A DNA stretch of 64,000 nt from Bacteroidota bacterium (lineage in GTDB: Bacteria; Bacteroidota; Bacteroidia; AKYH767-A; 2013-40CM-41-45), in NCBI GenBank assembly GCA_003389385.1, contig QQVM01000020.1:221001-285000 (forward strand), read 5' to 3'. Position numbers and translations under genes: made by a program. Shown here in pieces: positions 16,514-25,640 of the stretch. A model generated the notes under the pieces. That model searched no databases, was not told where the DNA came from, and saw nothing but the letters and a program-made list of their open reading frames with translations. Position 1 is the stretch's first letter, and every line of letters starts with the position of its first letter.

Positions 16514-16963
16514 ATGTCAGATACAGAAACTCTTGCGCATACTTATAATACAAGCCTTATTTGGGTAACAGGAGAAGATGAGGGAATCATCAAATCAGGT
16601 ACCCGCATGCCATTGCTTTTCGGTCCCCCGCCGGAGTTCAATGGTACCGATACGGTATGGTCACCCGAGCATTTGTTGCTGGCTTCAGTTTCTTCTTGTT
16701 ACACTACTACCTTGAGGTATTTTGTGAAACTGCTTAAACTGAATATTCATGATTATAAAATGGATGCTGAAATGATCATCACTAAGGAAGGTGCATCCCC
16801 GTTTTCAGTCAGTAAGATTATTTTGAATCCGCACATAGTATTTGCTCATACTCCCGCCCCTAATGTGATTGATAATTTGCTCAGCAAAGCAAAAAGATAT
16901 TGCATTATCAGTAATTCGGTTAATGCCGAGATTGAAGTAAAACCAGAAATCAGTTTTTATTGA
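16514..16963 (+). CDS. OsmC/Ohr family protein
   Basis: OsmC-type thiol peroxidase family, small cytoplasmic proteins that reduce organic hydroperoxides. The two redox cysteines appear as SPEHLLLASVSSC and, about 60 residues later, AKRYCIISNSV. The Arg of the active site is not certain. About 149 residues from ATG 16514, a normal length. An upstream ATG at 16490 would add eight residues but lies where the transcription start is expected. Placement just before ccoI and under tandem Fnr-type sites suggests it belongs to the low-oxygen regulon. Confidence 0.8.
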   Translation: MSDTETLAHTYNTSLIWVTGEDEGIIKSGTRMPLLFGPPPEFNGTDTVWSPEHLLLASVSSCYTTTLRYFVKLLKLNIHDYKMDAEMIITKEGASPFSVSKIILNPHIVFAHTPAPNVIDNLLSKAKRYCIISNSVNAEIEVKPEISFY

Positions 16964-17061
16964 AATAGTTTTTTTAAATCAGAAATTTCAATCCTGACTG
17001 ATCTTCATCCCTGATCATAAAGCTATTGTGACTGTATAGTACACTGGTGAATTCTGACTAA

Positions 17062-19479
17062 ATGAATCTATTGGAAATTAAAGAGAAACTGGTTTGCTTT
17101 CATTGCGGAGAAGATTGCAGGGATGATTTGGTGTTAAAAGATGAAAATACTTTTTGTTGTGATGGTTGTCGGTTAGTATATGAAATTTTAACCGAAAATA
17201 AGCTCGATAATTACTATTGTCTGAATAGCAATCCGGGCTTGAGCCAGAAGTCAGAAAGCCGAAGAAAAACATTTGAATTTTTAGATAATGATGAAGTGAA
17301 ACGCAAGCTGCTTCAGTTTGATTCAGGTGGCATTAGCGGTATTACTCTTTCAATTCCAAGGATGCATTGCAGCAGCTGCATATGGTTGTTAGAAAATCTG
17401 AGCAGGTTCAGCGATTCAGTGATTTATTCGAATGTAAACTTCATGCGAAGGGAGCTTGTGGTTCAATTCGAAAATAAGAATTTTAGTCTAAAGAATCTGG
17501 TGGAGCTTTTAACTAAAATCGGTTATGAGCCGGAACTGAATCTGAAACATCTTGAAGGAGAGAGAAAGTCCAAGAAGAACCACAGCAAATATTATCGAAT
17601 TGGTATTGCAGGCTTTGCCTTTGGAAACATTATGCTTTTCAGCTTTCCTGAATATCTGTCTCATGATGACCTGCAACATCCCGGCTTTTCAAAAATGTTC
17701 AATTATCTGAACATGCTCTTGTCTGTTCCGGTTTTTTTTTATTGCAGTCTTCCTTTTTTCAGAGCTGCCATTGACGGGATTAAACAAAAATTTTTCAATA
17801 TCGATGTTCCGATAGCATTGGGTATCCTTGTTATGTTTGTCAGAAGTCTGCACGAGATCCTTGCTGAGATAGGACCAGGATACCTTGATACAATGACAGG
17901 ATTAGTGTTTTTCATGCTTATTGGAAGAAATTACCAGGAGAAATCTTATAGAGCCTTATCCTTCGACAGAGATTATAAATCTTTCTTTCCCATTGCTGTG
18001 ACAATTCTAAAAGATGATAAAGAAATTTCTGTACAACTTTCTGATTTGACTCCCGGTGATAAAGTTCTGATTCGAAACGAAGAGCTCGTTCCTGCAGATT
18101 CAATTGTTTTATCCGGTGAAGCAAGGATTGACTACAGCTTTGTAACAGGGGAGTCAAGAATTGTAAGTGTGGGTCGTGGCGAGCTTATTTACGCCGGAGG
18201 AAGACACTTTGGATCCAGTGTGATTTTGGAAGTGAAGAAAGAAGTGTCACAGAGTTACCTGACAGAGTTATGGAATAAAACAGACCGCTCAACAGAAAAC
18301 CGTGAATCAGGTTTTGAACAATTGGTAAATAAGATCAGTCATTATTTTACGATTGCGATTGTCGGGATAGCATTGTCAGGTCTGGTATACTGGACCTACT
18401 TTGGTCAGGCAAGTATTGGTTGGAATGCTTTCACTGCGGTGCTGATCATTGCCTGTCCCTGCGCCTTGGCGATTTCGTCACCATTTACGCTCGGAAGTAT
18501 CCTGCGCATTTTCGGAAATCAAAAGCTCTATTTAAGAAATGCGAAAGTCATTGAAAAGCTTGCTCAGATTGATACGGTCATATTTGATAAAACCGGAACA
18601 CTGACTGTTCGAAACCAAAATTCTGTCCGCTATCAGGGTATTGTCTTAAGTGATGACGAACTGTCGGCGGTGTCAAATCTCGCATCAGAATCTTTGCATC
18701 CTCTTAGTCAGGCTGTAAGCAAGTATATCCCTCAAAAAAAGATAAGACAAATTGAATCATTTCGTGAAATACCCGGGCATGGGATTGCAGGGGTCAGCGA
18801 ATCTTTACAGATTAAAATTGGTTCAGCTGAATTTGTTGGATTGGATCAGGATAAGCATGCGCCTTTATCGAGCCGTGTTCATCTTAAGATCGGCGATGAG
18901 TATAAGGGTTTTTTTAGCATTGAAAACAGCTATCGGGAAGGAATTGACAAACTTGTTCGACAACTTGAAAAAATGAATATGAAGTTAGAAGTTCTTAGCG
19001 GAGATAATGAGGCAGAATACGAAAACCTGAGATCAATATTTGGTGAAAACACATTGATAAGATTTAATCAATCTCCTTCTGATAAACTCGAGGCCGTAAA
19101 GAAACTTTCTATTCAGGGACGAAAAGTCATGATGGTAGGTGACGGATTGAATGATGCTGGTGCCTTGAATCATAGTTACGCAGGGGTGTCTGTTGCTGAA
19201 GATGAAACTTGTTTCACTCCTTCATGCGATGCTATTTTGCACTCATCCGGAACAAATAGAATTGCCAGGTTTATAGCTGCTTCTGCAGTAAGTCACAAAG
19301 TAATATACTCCAGTTTCGTAATTGCCTTGATATATAATATCGTCGGACTGTTTTTTGCTCTCAGGGGCGAGCTTTCACCTTTGTTTGCAGCAGTCGTCAT
19401 GCCCCTCAGCTCTGTATCAATCATTTTATTCACAACCCTGGCTTCCCGATTTTTAACAATCAGGATTCTGAATCGCTGA
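17062..19479 (+). CDS. ccoI: Copper-translocating P1B-type ATPase for cbb3 oxidase assembly
   Basis: Exports copper for building the CuB site of cbb3 oxidase. The N-terminus has a cysteine-rich metal-binding part (CFHCGEDC and CCDGC, residues 12-36) and a heavy-metal domain with MHCSSC near residue 103. P-type ATPase motifs follow in order: TGES, ACPCALAIS (CPC about 466), FDKTGTLT (phosphorylated Asp about 509), HPLSQAV and GDGLNDAGAL. The 805 residues and the Cys-rich N-terminus are typical of Bacteroidota CcoI/FixI. It heads the cbb3 cluster, although ccoS has its own promoter. Only an imperfect Fnr half-site (about 16998-17011) lies before it. Confidence 0.94.
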   Translation: MNLLEIKEKLVCFHCGEDCRDDLVLKDENTFCCDGCRLVYEILTENKLDNYYCLNSNPGLSQKSESRRKTFEFLDNDEVKRKLLQFDSGGISGITLSIPRMHCSSCIWLLENLSRFSDSVIYSNVNFMRRELVVQFENKNFSLKNLVELLTKIGYEPELNLKHLEGERKSKKNHSKYYRIGIAGFAFGNIMLFSFPEYLSHDDLQHPGFSKMFNYLNMLLSVPVFFYCSLPFFRAAIDGIKQKFFNIDVPIALGILVMFVRSLHEILAEIGPGYLDTMTGLVFFMLIGRNYQEKSYRALSFDRDYKSFFPIAVTILKDDKEISVQLSDLTPGDKVLIRNEELVPADSIVLSGEARIDYSFVTGESRIVSVGRGELIYAGGRHFGSSVILEVKKEVSQSYLTELWNKTDRSTENRESGFEQLVNKISHYFTIAIVGIALSGLVYWTYFGQASIGWNAFTAVLIIACPCALAISSPFTLGSILRIFGNQKLYLRNAKVIEKLAQIDTVIFDKTGTLTVRNQNSVRYQGIVLSDDELSAVSNLASESLHPLSQAVSKYIPQKKIRQIESFREIPGHGIAGVSESLQIKIGSAEFVGLDQDKHAPLSSRVHLKIGDEYKGFFSIENSYREGIDKLVRQLEKMNMKLEVLSGDNEAEYENLRSIFGENTLIRFNQSPSDKLEAVKKLSIQGRKVMMVGDGLNDAGALNHSYAGVSVAEDETCFTPSCDAILHSSGTNRIARFIAASAVSHKVIYSSFVIALIYNIVGLFFALRGELSPLFAAVVMPLSSVSIILFTTLASRFLTIRILNR

Positions 19480-19504
19480 ACACTAACAGTTTGCAATAGT
19501 CTGA

Positions 19505-19570
19505 CTGATTATTGTCATGCAGTGTGCTGACACTGATCATTATTGTGAATAAGAATGCAGGATAGTTTTG
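19505..19570 (+). promoter_or_regulatory. Tandem Fnr-type operators and -7 element for ccoS-ccoNO operon
   Basis: CTGAT-TATT-GTCAT (19505-19518) and CTGAC-ACTG-ATCAT (19527-19540) start exactly 22 bp apart. A perfect TAnnTTTG element, TAGTTTTG (19563-19570), begins 22 nt after the proximal site. This is the clearest example of the shared promoter layout in the window, and cbb3 oxidase is a classical low-oxygen-induced target of Fnr-type regulators. Confidence 0.68.
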
Positions 19571-19592
19571 GCATCCGGGATCATTGATTATC

Positions 19593-19769
19593 ATGTCTGT
19601 AATCTTCCTCCTTATCATTATTAGCCTTCTGATTGCCATTGGTTTTCTGCTCGCCTTTTTATGGAGCGTCAGAGATGGTCAATATGATGATGATTATACT
19701 CCTTCTGTACGGATACTTTTCGAAGAAGAAACTGACAACAGCAAAAAAGAACCAAACTCTGAAATATGA
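19593..19769 (+). CDS. ccoS: cbb3-type oxidase assembly protein CcoS
   Basis: Small single-span membrane protein needed to insert cofactors in cbb3 oxidase. It has one hydrophobic helix (SVIFLLIIISLLIAIGFLLAF) followed by the CcoS signature WSVRDGQYDD. About 58 residues from ATG 19593; the TTG at 19584 would add three residues and is less likely. The stop overlaps the ccoNO start by 4 bp. Confidence 0.92.
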   Translation: MSVIFLLIIISLLIAIGFLLAFLWSVRDGQYDDDYTPSVRILFEEETDNSKKEPNSEI

Positions 19770-21904
19770 ATGTTGAAAAATTCAGTTACGACAACAAGAT
19801 TGTAAAATACTTCGCAGTCGCCACGGTACTGTGGGGAATGGTAGGGATGCTGGTTGGAATTATAATTGCAATTCAGCTCATCGATCCGGCTTATAATGCT
19901 GCTTCTTATCTGAGCTTTGGCAGACTCAGGCCGCTTCACACTAATGCGGTAATTTTCGCATTTGTTGGAAACGGCATGTTCATGGGTGTTTATTATTCTC
20001 TTCAACGTCTGATGAAAGCCAGAATGTTCAGTGATACGCTGAGTTGGCTGCATTTTTGGGGTTGGCAGCTAATCATCGTCCTTGCAGCACTTACACTGCC
20101 TTTTGGTATTAGCTCCGGAAAGGAATATGCTGAGTTAGAGTGGCCAATAGACATAATGATCGCTCTTGTCTGGGTGATCTTTACCGTAAACATGTTCGGA
20201 ACAATCTTTAAGAGAAGAGAAAGACATCTTTATGTTGCAGTATGGTTTTACATAGCTACAGTTATAACCGTTGCTGTATTGCACATTGTAAACTCACTTG
20301 CTATTCCTGTCAGCCTTTTCAAAAGTTACTCTGTTTTTGCAGGTGTACAGGATGCGTTGGTTCAATGGTGGTATGGGCATAATGCAGTAGCATTCTTTTT
20401 AACAACTCCTTTCCTTGGTCTTATGTATTATTTTATTCCAAAGGCAGCGAACCGTCCGGTTTACTCTTATAGGCTTTCAATCATTCACTTCTGGGCTTTA
20501 ATTTTCATCTATATCTGGGCAGGCCCTCATCACTTGCTTTACAATGCATTGCCTGACTGGGCACAGTCTCTCGGAGTTGTATTTTCAGTTATGTTGATAG
20601 CTCCTTCATGGGGAGGAATGATAAATGGTCTTCTGACGCTCAGGGGTGCATGGGATAAAGTAAGGGAAAGTCCGGTGCTTAAATTCATGGTAGTGGCAAT
20701 TACCGCATATGGCATGGCGACTTTCGAAGGACCAATGCTTTCTCTTAAAAATGTAAACGCAATTGCGCATTTCACTGACTGGATTGTTGCTCACGTTCAT
20801 GTCGGAGGATTGGGATGGAATGGTATGCTGACTTTCGGAATACTTTACTGGCTTGTGCCCAAAATGTACAATACAAATCTTTATTCGAAAAAGCTGGCTG
20901 GTTTCCATTTCTGGGCAGCGACTCTTGGAATTATCTTTTACGCAGTTCCAATGTATTGGGCAGGCTTCACTCAGTCTTTAATGTGGAAAGAGTTTACCGC
21001 AGAAGGTGTACTTCGTTATCCGAATTTCCTTGAGACAGTAATTCAGATTATGCCTATGTACAAATTGCGTGTGTTGGGTGGTATTCTATACTTCATTGGT
21101 GCCGGTGTGATGATTTACAATCTTGTGAAAACGGCAAAAGCCGGATCATTTGTATCACAGGAAGGCGCCGAAGCTCCTGCATTGACTAAGCTGGTTAAGG
21201 AGCCCAAGGGTCACTGGCACAGATGGATTGAGCGTCGCCCTGCCCAACTCATGTTCTGGAGCCTAATTGCTATTCTGATTGGAGGTTTGGTTGAGTTAGT
21301 ACCAATGATGACTGTAAAATCAAATGTACCGGTCATATCTTCAGTGAAACCATATACACCCCTTGAACTTCATGGAAGAGATATTTATCTAAGGGAAGGT
21401 TGTTACACTTGCCATAGCCAGATGATTCGTCCTTTCAGGTCAGAGACTGAGAGGTACGGCGAATACAGCAAGGCTGGAGAGTTCGTATACGATCATCCAT
21501 TTCAGTGGGGTTCAAAAAGAAACGGTCCTGATTTGGCCCGTGTTGGGGGTAAATATCCGAATTCATGGCACTACAATCACATGATTGATGTGGAGACAAT
21601 GTCACCCGGCAGTCTCATGCCATCATATCCATTTCTTGCCGAAGATAATCTTGATCTGTCAACCACTGCAGATAAAATAAGAGTCATGAAAAAACTCGGA
21701 GTTCCTTACTCTGAAGGATATGAAAGCAAAGCCGTTGATGATCTTAAGGCGCAGGCTAAAGCGATAGCAGATGATCTGGAAAGCACGGGAATAAAAGTTG
21801 ATCAGGGGAAAGAAATTATTGCTCTGATTGCTTATCTGCAAAAGCTGGGTGTTGACATCAGATCTGATCAGGAAAAGAAACTTACTCAAAACGTAAACCG
21901 ATAA
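19766..21904 (+). CDS. ccoNO: cbb3-type cytochrome c oxidase, fused subunits I and II (CcoN-CcoO)
   Basis: Catalytic oxygen-reducing subunit joined to the mono-heme cytochrome subunit. CcoN part (about residues 1-460): low-spin heme ligand His58 (RPLHTNAV), CuB His205 (WWYGHNAV), His255-His256 (AGPHHLLY) and helix X His343/His345 (VAHVHVGG). CcoO part: a membrane anchor near 497-514, then heme motif CYTCH (546-550) with SQMIRPFRSE and GPDLARVGGKYP. The fusion of N and O is common in Bacteroidota. All catalytic ligands are intact, in contrast with the NorB-like protein at 4349-5719. Confidence 0.96.
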   Translation: MNVEKFSYDNKIVKYFAVATVLWGMVGMLVGIIIAIQLIDPAYNAASYLSFGRLRPLHTNAVIFAFVGNGMFMGVYYSLQRLMKARMFSDTLSWLHFWGWQLIIVLAALTLPFGISSGKEYAELEWPIDIMIALVWVIFTVNMFGTIFKRRERHLYVAVWFYIATVITVAVLHIVNSLAIPVSLFKSYSVFAGVQDALVQWWYGHNAVAFFLTTPFLGLMYYFIPKAANRPVYSYRLSIIHFWALIFIYIWAGPHHLLYNALPDWAQSLGVVFSVMLIAPSWGGMINGLLTLRGAWDKVRESPVLKFMVVAITAYGMATFEGPMLSLKNVNAIAHFTDWIVAHVHVGGLGWNGMLTFGILYWLVPKMYNTNLYSKKLAGFHFWAATLGIIFYAVPMYWAGFTQSLMWKEFTAEGVLRYPNFLETVIQIMPMYKLRVLGGILYFIGAGVMIYNLVKTAKAGSFVSQEGAEAPALTKLVKEPKGHWHRWIERRPAQLMFWSLIAILIGGLVELVPMMTVKSNVPVISSVKPYTPLELHGRDIYLREGCYTCHSQMIRPFRSETERYGEYSKAGEFVYDHPFQWGSKRNGPDLARVGGKYPNSWHYNHMIDVETMSPGSLMPSYPFLAEDNLDLSTTADKIRVMKKLGVPYSEGYESKAVDDLKAQAKAIADDLESTGIKVDQGKEIIALIAYLQKLGVDIRSDQEKKLTQNVNR

Positions 21905-21908
21905 AAAG

Positions 21909-22106
21909 ATGTTCAAAAATTATTTGCAGTCAATAGACGGAATCGAAATCTATCCTATCATTTCACTTGTGGTCTTTTTTCTGTTCTTCATCATAATGAC
22001 CATTTATGTGATTGGACTTAAGAAAAGAGATATGAGTCTTCTGAGCAATATTCCGTTCACTGGTGAAGATGAATTCAAAACATCAATTCAGAAACAAAAT
22101 AAGTGA
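21909..22106 (+). CDS. ccoQ: CcoQ-like small subunit of cbb3 oxidase
   Basis: A 65-residue protein with one transmembrane helix (IYPIISLVVFFLFFIIMTIYV) and a short polar tail. CcoQ/FixQ is poorly conserved; size, the single helix with GLKKRDM after it, and position between ccoNO and ccoP support the call. It starts 4 nt after ccoNO. Confidence 0.78.
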   Translation: MFKNYLQSIDGIEIYPIISLVVFFLFFIIMTIYVIGLKKRDMSLLSNIPFTGEDEFKTSIQKQNK

Positions 22107-22113
22107 TTGTAAT

Positions 22114-23052
22114 ATGAAAAATATCATTTATCCTGCAATTTCAGGATTAGTTTTTACTCTTGTTCCTCACATCGCTTTTTCAGAAGGCCTTAATACGTCG
22201 AAGGAGTATGTGATTAATACAGCTGCAATCCCGAATGCATTTTTCGACCCTATGGTTTATCTTGGAATATTCATTGCTGTAATAGTTGTGACTGTTTTAA
22301 TTGTGCAATCTATTGCAATCGGTGCAATCACTGAACAACTACGCGGGGAGAAAATTAAAGTCCATGAAGAATCTTATTTAAAGCCGGAGCACAAAAGAAT
22401 TTCTGTTTGGTCTAAGCTCATGAAAGCAATGACCCGGACAGTTCCTGTTGAAAGAGAAGCCGATGTGATGCTAGATCATGATTATGATGGAATCAAGGAG
22501 CTGGATAACAGGTTGCCTCCCTGGTGGCTTTGGGGCTTCTATGTCACTATTGTCTTTTCCCTGATCTATATGGTCGCGTATCATATAACTGGCACCTGGA
22601 AGTTGCAGGATGAAGAATATCTCGCTGAAGTCAAAAAAGCTGAGACGGAAAAAGAAATAAGAATCAAGTCAGGCCAAAATTTGGTGACAGCGGAATCGGT
22701 AGTATTTCTAGACGATCAGCTTTCATTGAGTTCCGGAAAAAAACTTTATGATAATTTCTGCGTCGCATGCCACGGAACCGCAGGGCAGGGTGGAGTCGGT
22801 CCAAATCTGGTAGATGATTTCTGGATTCATGGTGGAGGTGTAAAAAATATATTTAAAGTGATAGAGCAGGGCGTGCCATCCAAAGGAATGATATCATGGA
22901 AGTCTCAATTGTCACCGAAGCAAATGCAGGAACTCTCGAGTTATCTGATGACATTCAAAGGAACAAATCCCCCTGACCAAAAAGCCCCGCAAGGAGAACT
23001 TTGGATAAGTGAGTCTTCCAAAATTGATTCAATGGCATCAGTTAAAATTTAA
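22114..23052 (+). CDS. ccoP: cbb3 oxidase cytochrome c subunit CcoP, one heme motif
   Basis: Membrane-bound electron-entry subunit. It has an N-terminal hydrophobic leader, a transmembrane segment at about 48-70, the CcoP stretch YDGIKELDNRLPPWWLWGFY leading into a second membrane helix, then one heme-c domain with CVACH (216-220) and GQGGVGPNLVDDFWIHGG. Proteobacterial CcoP usually has two heme motifs; only one is present here, within a 312-residue protein. ATG at 22114 is chosen because the upstream ATG (22063) lies inside ccoQ and adds a polar stretch before the leader. Confidence 0.92.
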   Translation: MKNIIYPAISGLVFTLVPHIAFSEGLNTSKEYVINTAAIPNAFFDPMVYLGIFIAVIVVTVLIVQSIAIGAITEQLRGEKIKVHEESYLKPEHKRISVWSKLMKAMTRTVPVEREADVMLDHDYDGIKELDNRLPPWWLWGFYVTIVFSLIYMVAYHITGTWKLQDEEYLAEVKKAETEKEIRIKSGQNLVTAESVVFLDDQLSLSSGKKLYDNFCVACHGTAGQGGVGPNLVDDFWIHGGGVKNIFKVIEQGVPSKGMISWKSQLSPKQMQELSSYLMTFKGTNPPDQKAPQGELWISESSKIDSMASVKI

Positions 23053-23055
23053 TGA

Positions 23056-24462
23056 ATGCCTGAAAATGCTCCATATAATCTGGATAACGCTTCTTTTCGC
23101 GACAGCGTTGCAACTATAGGTGACGACGGGAAGAGAAACTGGATTTATCCTAAAAAACCGTCAGGGAGATACCATACATACCGATTAATTGCCAGCATTG
23201 TATTTCTTTCATTCCTTTTCACAGGACCTTTTTTGCAAATAGATGGTCATCCGATGTTTCTCTTCAATATCTTAGAGAGAAAATTCATCATATTTGGATT
23301 TCCTTTCTGGCCGCAGGATTTTTTTCTTTTTGTTCTGGCCATGCTCACATTTTTTGTTTTCATCATTTTGTTTACTGCAATATTCGGAAGGCTGTGGTGT
23401 GGCTGGGCTTGCCCACAGACAATATTTATGGAAATGGTATTCCGGAAAATTGAATATTGGATAGAAGGTGACGCAGGCAGTCAGAAAAAATTGAACAATC
23501 AAAATTGGACCTCCGAAAAAATTGCCAAGAAAGCTTCAAAGCATTTTTTATTTTTCCTGATCTCTTTCATTATTTCCAATACTTTTCTTGCATACATAAT
23601 TGGAGTCGAACGTTTATGGCAATTAATGGAACATGGACCTGCGCGACATTCCGGTACATTTATTGCACTTGTGCTTTTCACTTCTGTTTTTTACGGAGTG
23701 TTTTCAAGATTTAGAGAGCAGGTTTGTCTTGTCGTTTGTCCATATGGAAGACTTCAGGGTGTCCTGCTTGACAGGAATTCGGTGGTAATAGCCTATGATT
23801 ACACACGCGGTGAACAAAGAGGAAAGATAACTAAAAACTCGGTGAGAAAGGAAGGCGACTGTATCGACTGCTCTCTTTGTGTTCAGGTATGTCCGACAGG
23901 TATCGATATCAGGAATGGAACCCAGCTTGAATGTGTGAACTGCACCGCTTGTATAGATGCTTGCGACCATGTCATGGATAAAGTTGGATTTGAAAAGGGA
24001 CTCATACGATATGCCAGCGAGAATGAAATTGCGAATAAGTCGAAATTCAAGTTTACAGGAAGGATTGCCGGTTACAGCTTGGTTTTGGCAGTTCTGTTTA
24101 CAGTGTTGGCCTCCTTTGTGGCGTTTAGGTCAGATGTCGAAGCTACCATTCTTCGAACACCGGGACAGCTTTATCAACTGATAGGCGAAGACAGTATAAG
24201 TAATCTGTATAACATTCAGCTTGTGAATAAGACTTTTAAAGATATTCCGGTTACCCTTGTTCTGAACGGCTTTAAAGGAAAAATCAGGTATGTAGGAAAT
24301 GAATTAAGTGATTTGAAAAGGGATTCAGTTTCCTCTGCCGTCTTTTTTCTGGTTTTGCCCAGAAATGAAATCGATCAATCAAAAACGAAAGTAAGTTTCA
24401 CTTTGAGTTCTGAAGGTAAGCCACTGCAGAATATTGAAACATATTTCATGGGAGTTAAATAA
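23056..24462 (+). CDS. ccoG: cbb3 oxidase accessory protein CcoG (polyferredoxin)
   Basis: Membrane iron-sulfur protein that reduces Cu(II) during cbb3 maturation. It has several membrane helices in the N-terminal half with CGWACPQTIFMEMVFRKIE, then two 4Fe-4S motifs: CIDCSLCVQVCPTGIDIRNG and CVNCTACIDACDHVM. A further helix is followed by a C-terminal Ig-like FixG domain. Length (468 residues) is usual. It starts 3 nt after the ccoP stop. Confidence 0.94.
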   Translation: MPENAPYNLDNASFRDSVATIGDDGKRNWIYPKKPSGRYHTYRLIASIVFLSFLFTGPFLQIDGHPMFLFNILERKFIIFGFPFWPQDFFLFVLAMLTFFVFIILFTAIFGRLWCGWACPQTIFMEMVFRKIEYWIEGDAGSQKKLNNQNWTSEKIAKKASKHFLFFLISFIISNTFLAYIIGVERLWQLMEHGPARHSGTFIALVLFTSVFYGVFSRFREQVCLVVCPYGRLQGVLLDRNSVVIAYDYTRGEQRGKITKNSVRKEGDCIDCSLCVQVCPTGIDIRNGTQLECVNCTACIDACDHVMDKVGFEKGLIRYASENEIANKSKFKFTGRIAGYSLVLAVLFTVLASFVAFRSDVEATILRTPGQLYQLIGEDSISNLYNIQLVNKTFKDIPVTLVLNGFKGKIRYVGNELSDLKRDSVSSAVFFLVLPRNEIDQSKTKVSFTLSSEGKPLQNIETYFMGVK

Positions 24463-24472
24463 AGGAGGCATT

Positions 24473-24916
24473 ATGAAAATAAACTGGGGTTGGTCTATCG
24501 TTATTGCATTGGCGATTTTCATGTCATTCATTCTTTATCTTGTATTCAGTTGCATTGGAGAGAAGGTAGAGTTGGTCGCAAAAGATTATTATGACAGAGA
24601 GTTAAGATATCAGGATCGAATCAACAAGGAAGATAATTATTCAAGGCTTAGTTCAAAGTTTCGTTTTGAGCAGGTGGATTCTGTGCTGATTGTTCATTAT
24701 CCGGAAAAGCTCCCTCATGCTGATGCATCAGGGGAAATTGTTTTCTTCCGGCCAGATGATTCCGGAAGCGATTTTATTGTTCCGGTTAAACCGGAAATCG
24801 ACAATTCTCAACTTATAAGCATGGCAGGTATCCGGAAAGGTTTATGGTTGTTGAAAATCTCCTTAAGCATGGATGGCGTTGATTATTATTCTGAACAAAA
24901 GCTGATGATTCGCTGA
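24473..24916 (+). CDS. fixH: FixH family protein
   Basis: Single-span membrane protein of the cbb3 assembly set. The N-terminal helix is WSIVIALAIFMSFILYLVFSC, followed by the family motif AKDYYDRELRYQDRI and a periplasmic beta domain. Start 24473 is supported by an unusually strong Shine-Dalgarno (AAGGAGG, 24462-24468) directly upstream; an ATG at 24434 lies within ccoG. About 147 residues. The stop overlaps the next gene's start by one base. Confidence 0.9.
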   Translation: MKINWGWSIVIALAIFMSFILYLVFSCIGEKVELVAKDYYDRELRYQDRINKEDNYSRLSSKFRFEQVDSVLIVHYPEKLPHADASGEIVFFRPDDSGSDFIVPVKPEIDNSQLISMAGIRKGLWLLKISLSMDGVDYYSEQKLMIR

Positions 24917-25578
24917 TGGTATTGATGACGGCATTTGCTTTAGGTTTTTTAGGAAGTGCACATTGTATAGGTATGTGCGGACCTATTGCTGTGATGCTGC
25001 CAGGTAGAGATTCTTCATGGTTCGTTTTGATCTCCGGTCGTTTATTGTATAATGCAGGCAGAATCTCAACCTATGTAATAATGGGCTTAGCAGCAGGACT
25101 AATTGGCTTCACTTTTAGTATGAACGGGTTTCAAAAATGGCTTTCTGTGTTAACAGGTTGCGGGTTGATACTAAGTGTCAGTATTCCTTTAGTGAACAGT
25201 AAATTCAGAATTTCATTTTCCGCTATCACAAAATTAACAGTATACATTAAAGGAGCTTTTAAAAGAGTGTTTAAGTTCAAGTCTCCTCTTTCATTGTTTT
25301 TAACGGGCACTGTAACCGGATTGTTGCCCTGTGGTCTTGTTTATGTGGCAATGGCGGCTGCTGTCGCAATGGGAAGTATCAGCAATAGCTCATTGTACAT
25401 GCTTTCATTCGGTCTTGGTACTTTGCCTGTAATGTTTGCCACCTCAATTTCACACAAGTTATTCGGTGGAAAAATTGTATCTAGTTTCAGAAATCTTTAT
25501 CCTGTTCTGATTATAGTTCTGGGAATATTCCTCATTTACCGTGGTATAAGCATGAACAGTGCCTCTTGTTGTCATTGA
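24916..25578 (+). CDS. SafE/TauE-like (CcoH-type) membrane protein of the cbb3 cluster
   Basis: Membrane protein with about six helices, beginning ALGFLGSAHCIGMCGPIAVM, the signature of the UreH/SafE-like transporter family that regularly ends cbb3 gene clusters. A second signature is TGLLPCGLVYVAM. The paired Cys-containing GSAHCIGMCGP motif may bind copper, fitting a role in copper handling for oxidase assembly. Its precise function is not settled in the literature I know. The coding sequence ends with CCH. Confidence 0.88.
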   Translation: MVLMTAFALGFLGSAHCIGMCGPIAVMLPGRDSSWFVLISGRLLYNAGRISTYVIMGLAAGLIGFTFSMNGFQKWLSVLTGCGLILSVSIPLVNSKFRISFSAITKLTVYIKGAFKRVFKFKSPLSLFLTGTVTGLLPCGLVYVAMAAAVAMGSISNSSLYMLSFGLGTLPVMFATSISHKLFGGKIVSSFRNLYPVLIIVLGIFLIYRGISMNSASCCH

Positions 25579-25640
25579 TTTATTCAAGACTTTGAAAATC
25601 TCTGAAATGATGGTTACATTCGTATGTAAAATGTTAAGCT

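Noticed and set aside
16998..17011. CTGAT-CTTC-ATCCC upstream of ccoI as an Fnr site
   Set aside because: The right half has a mismatch in the TCA core and no -7 element lies at the expected distance.
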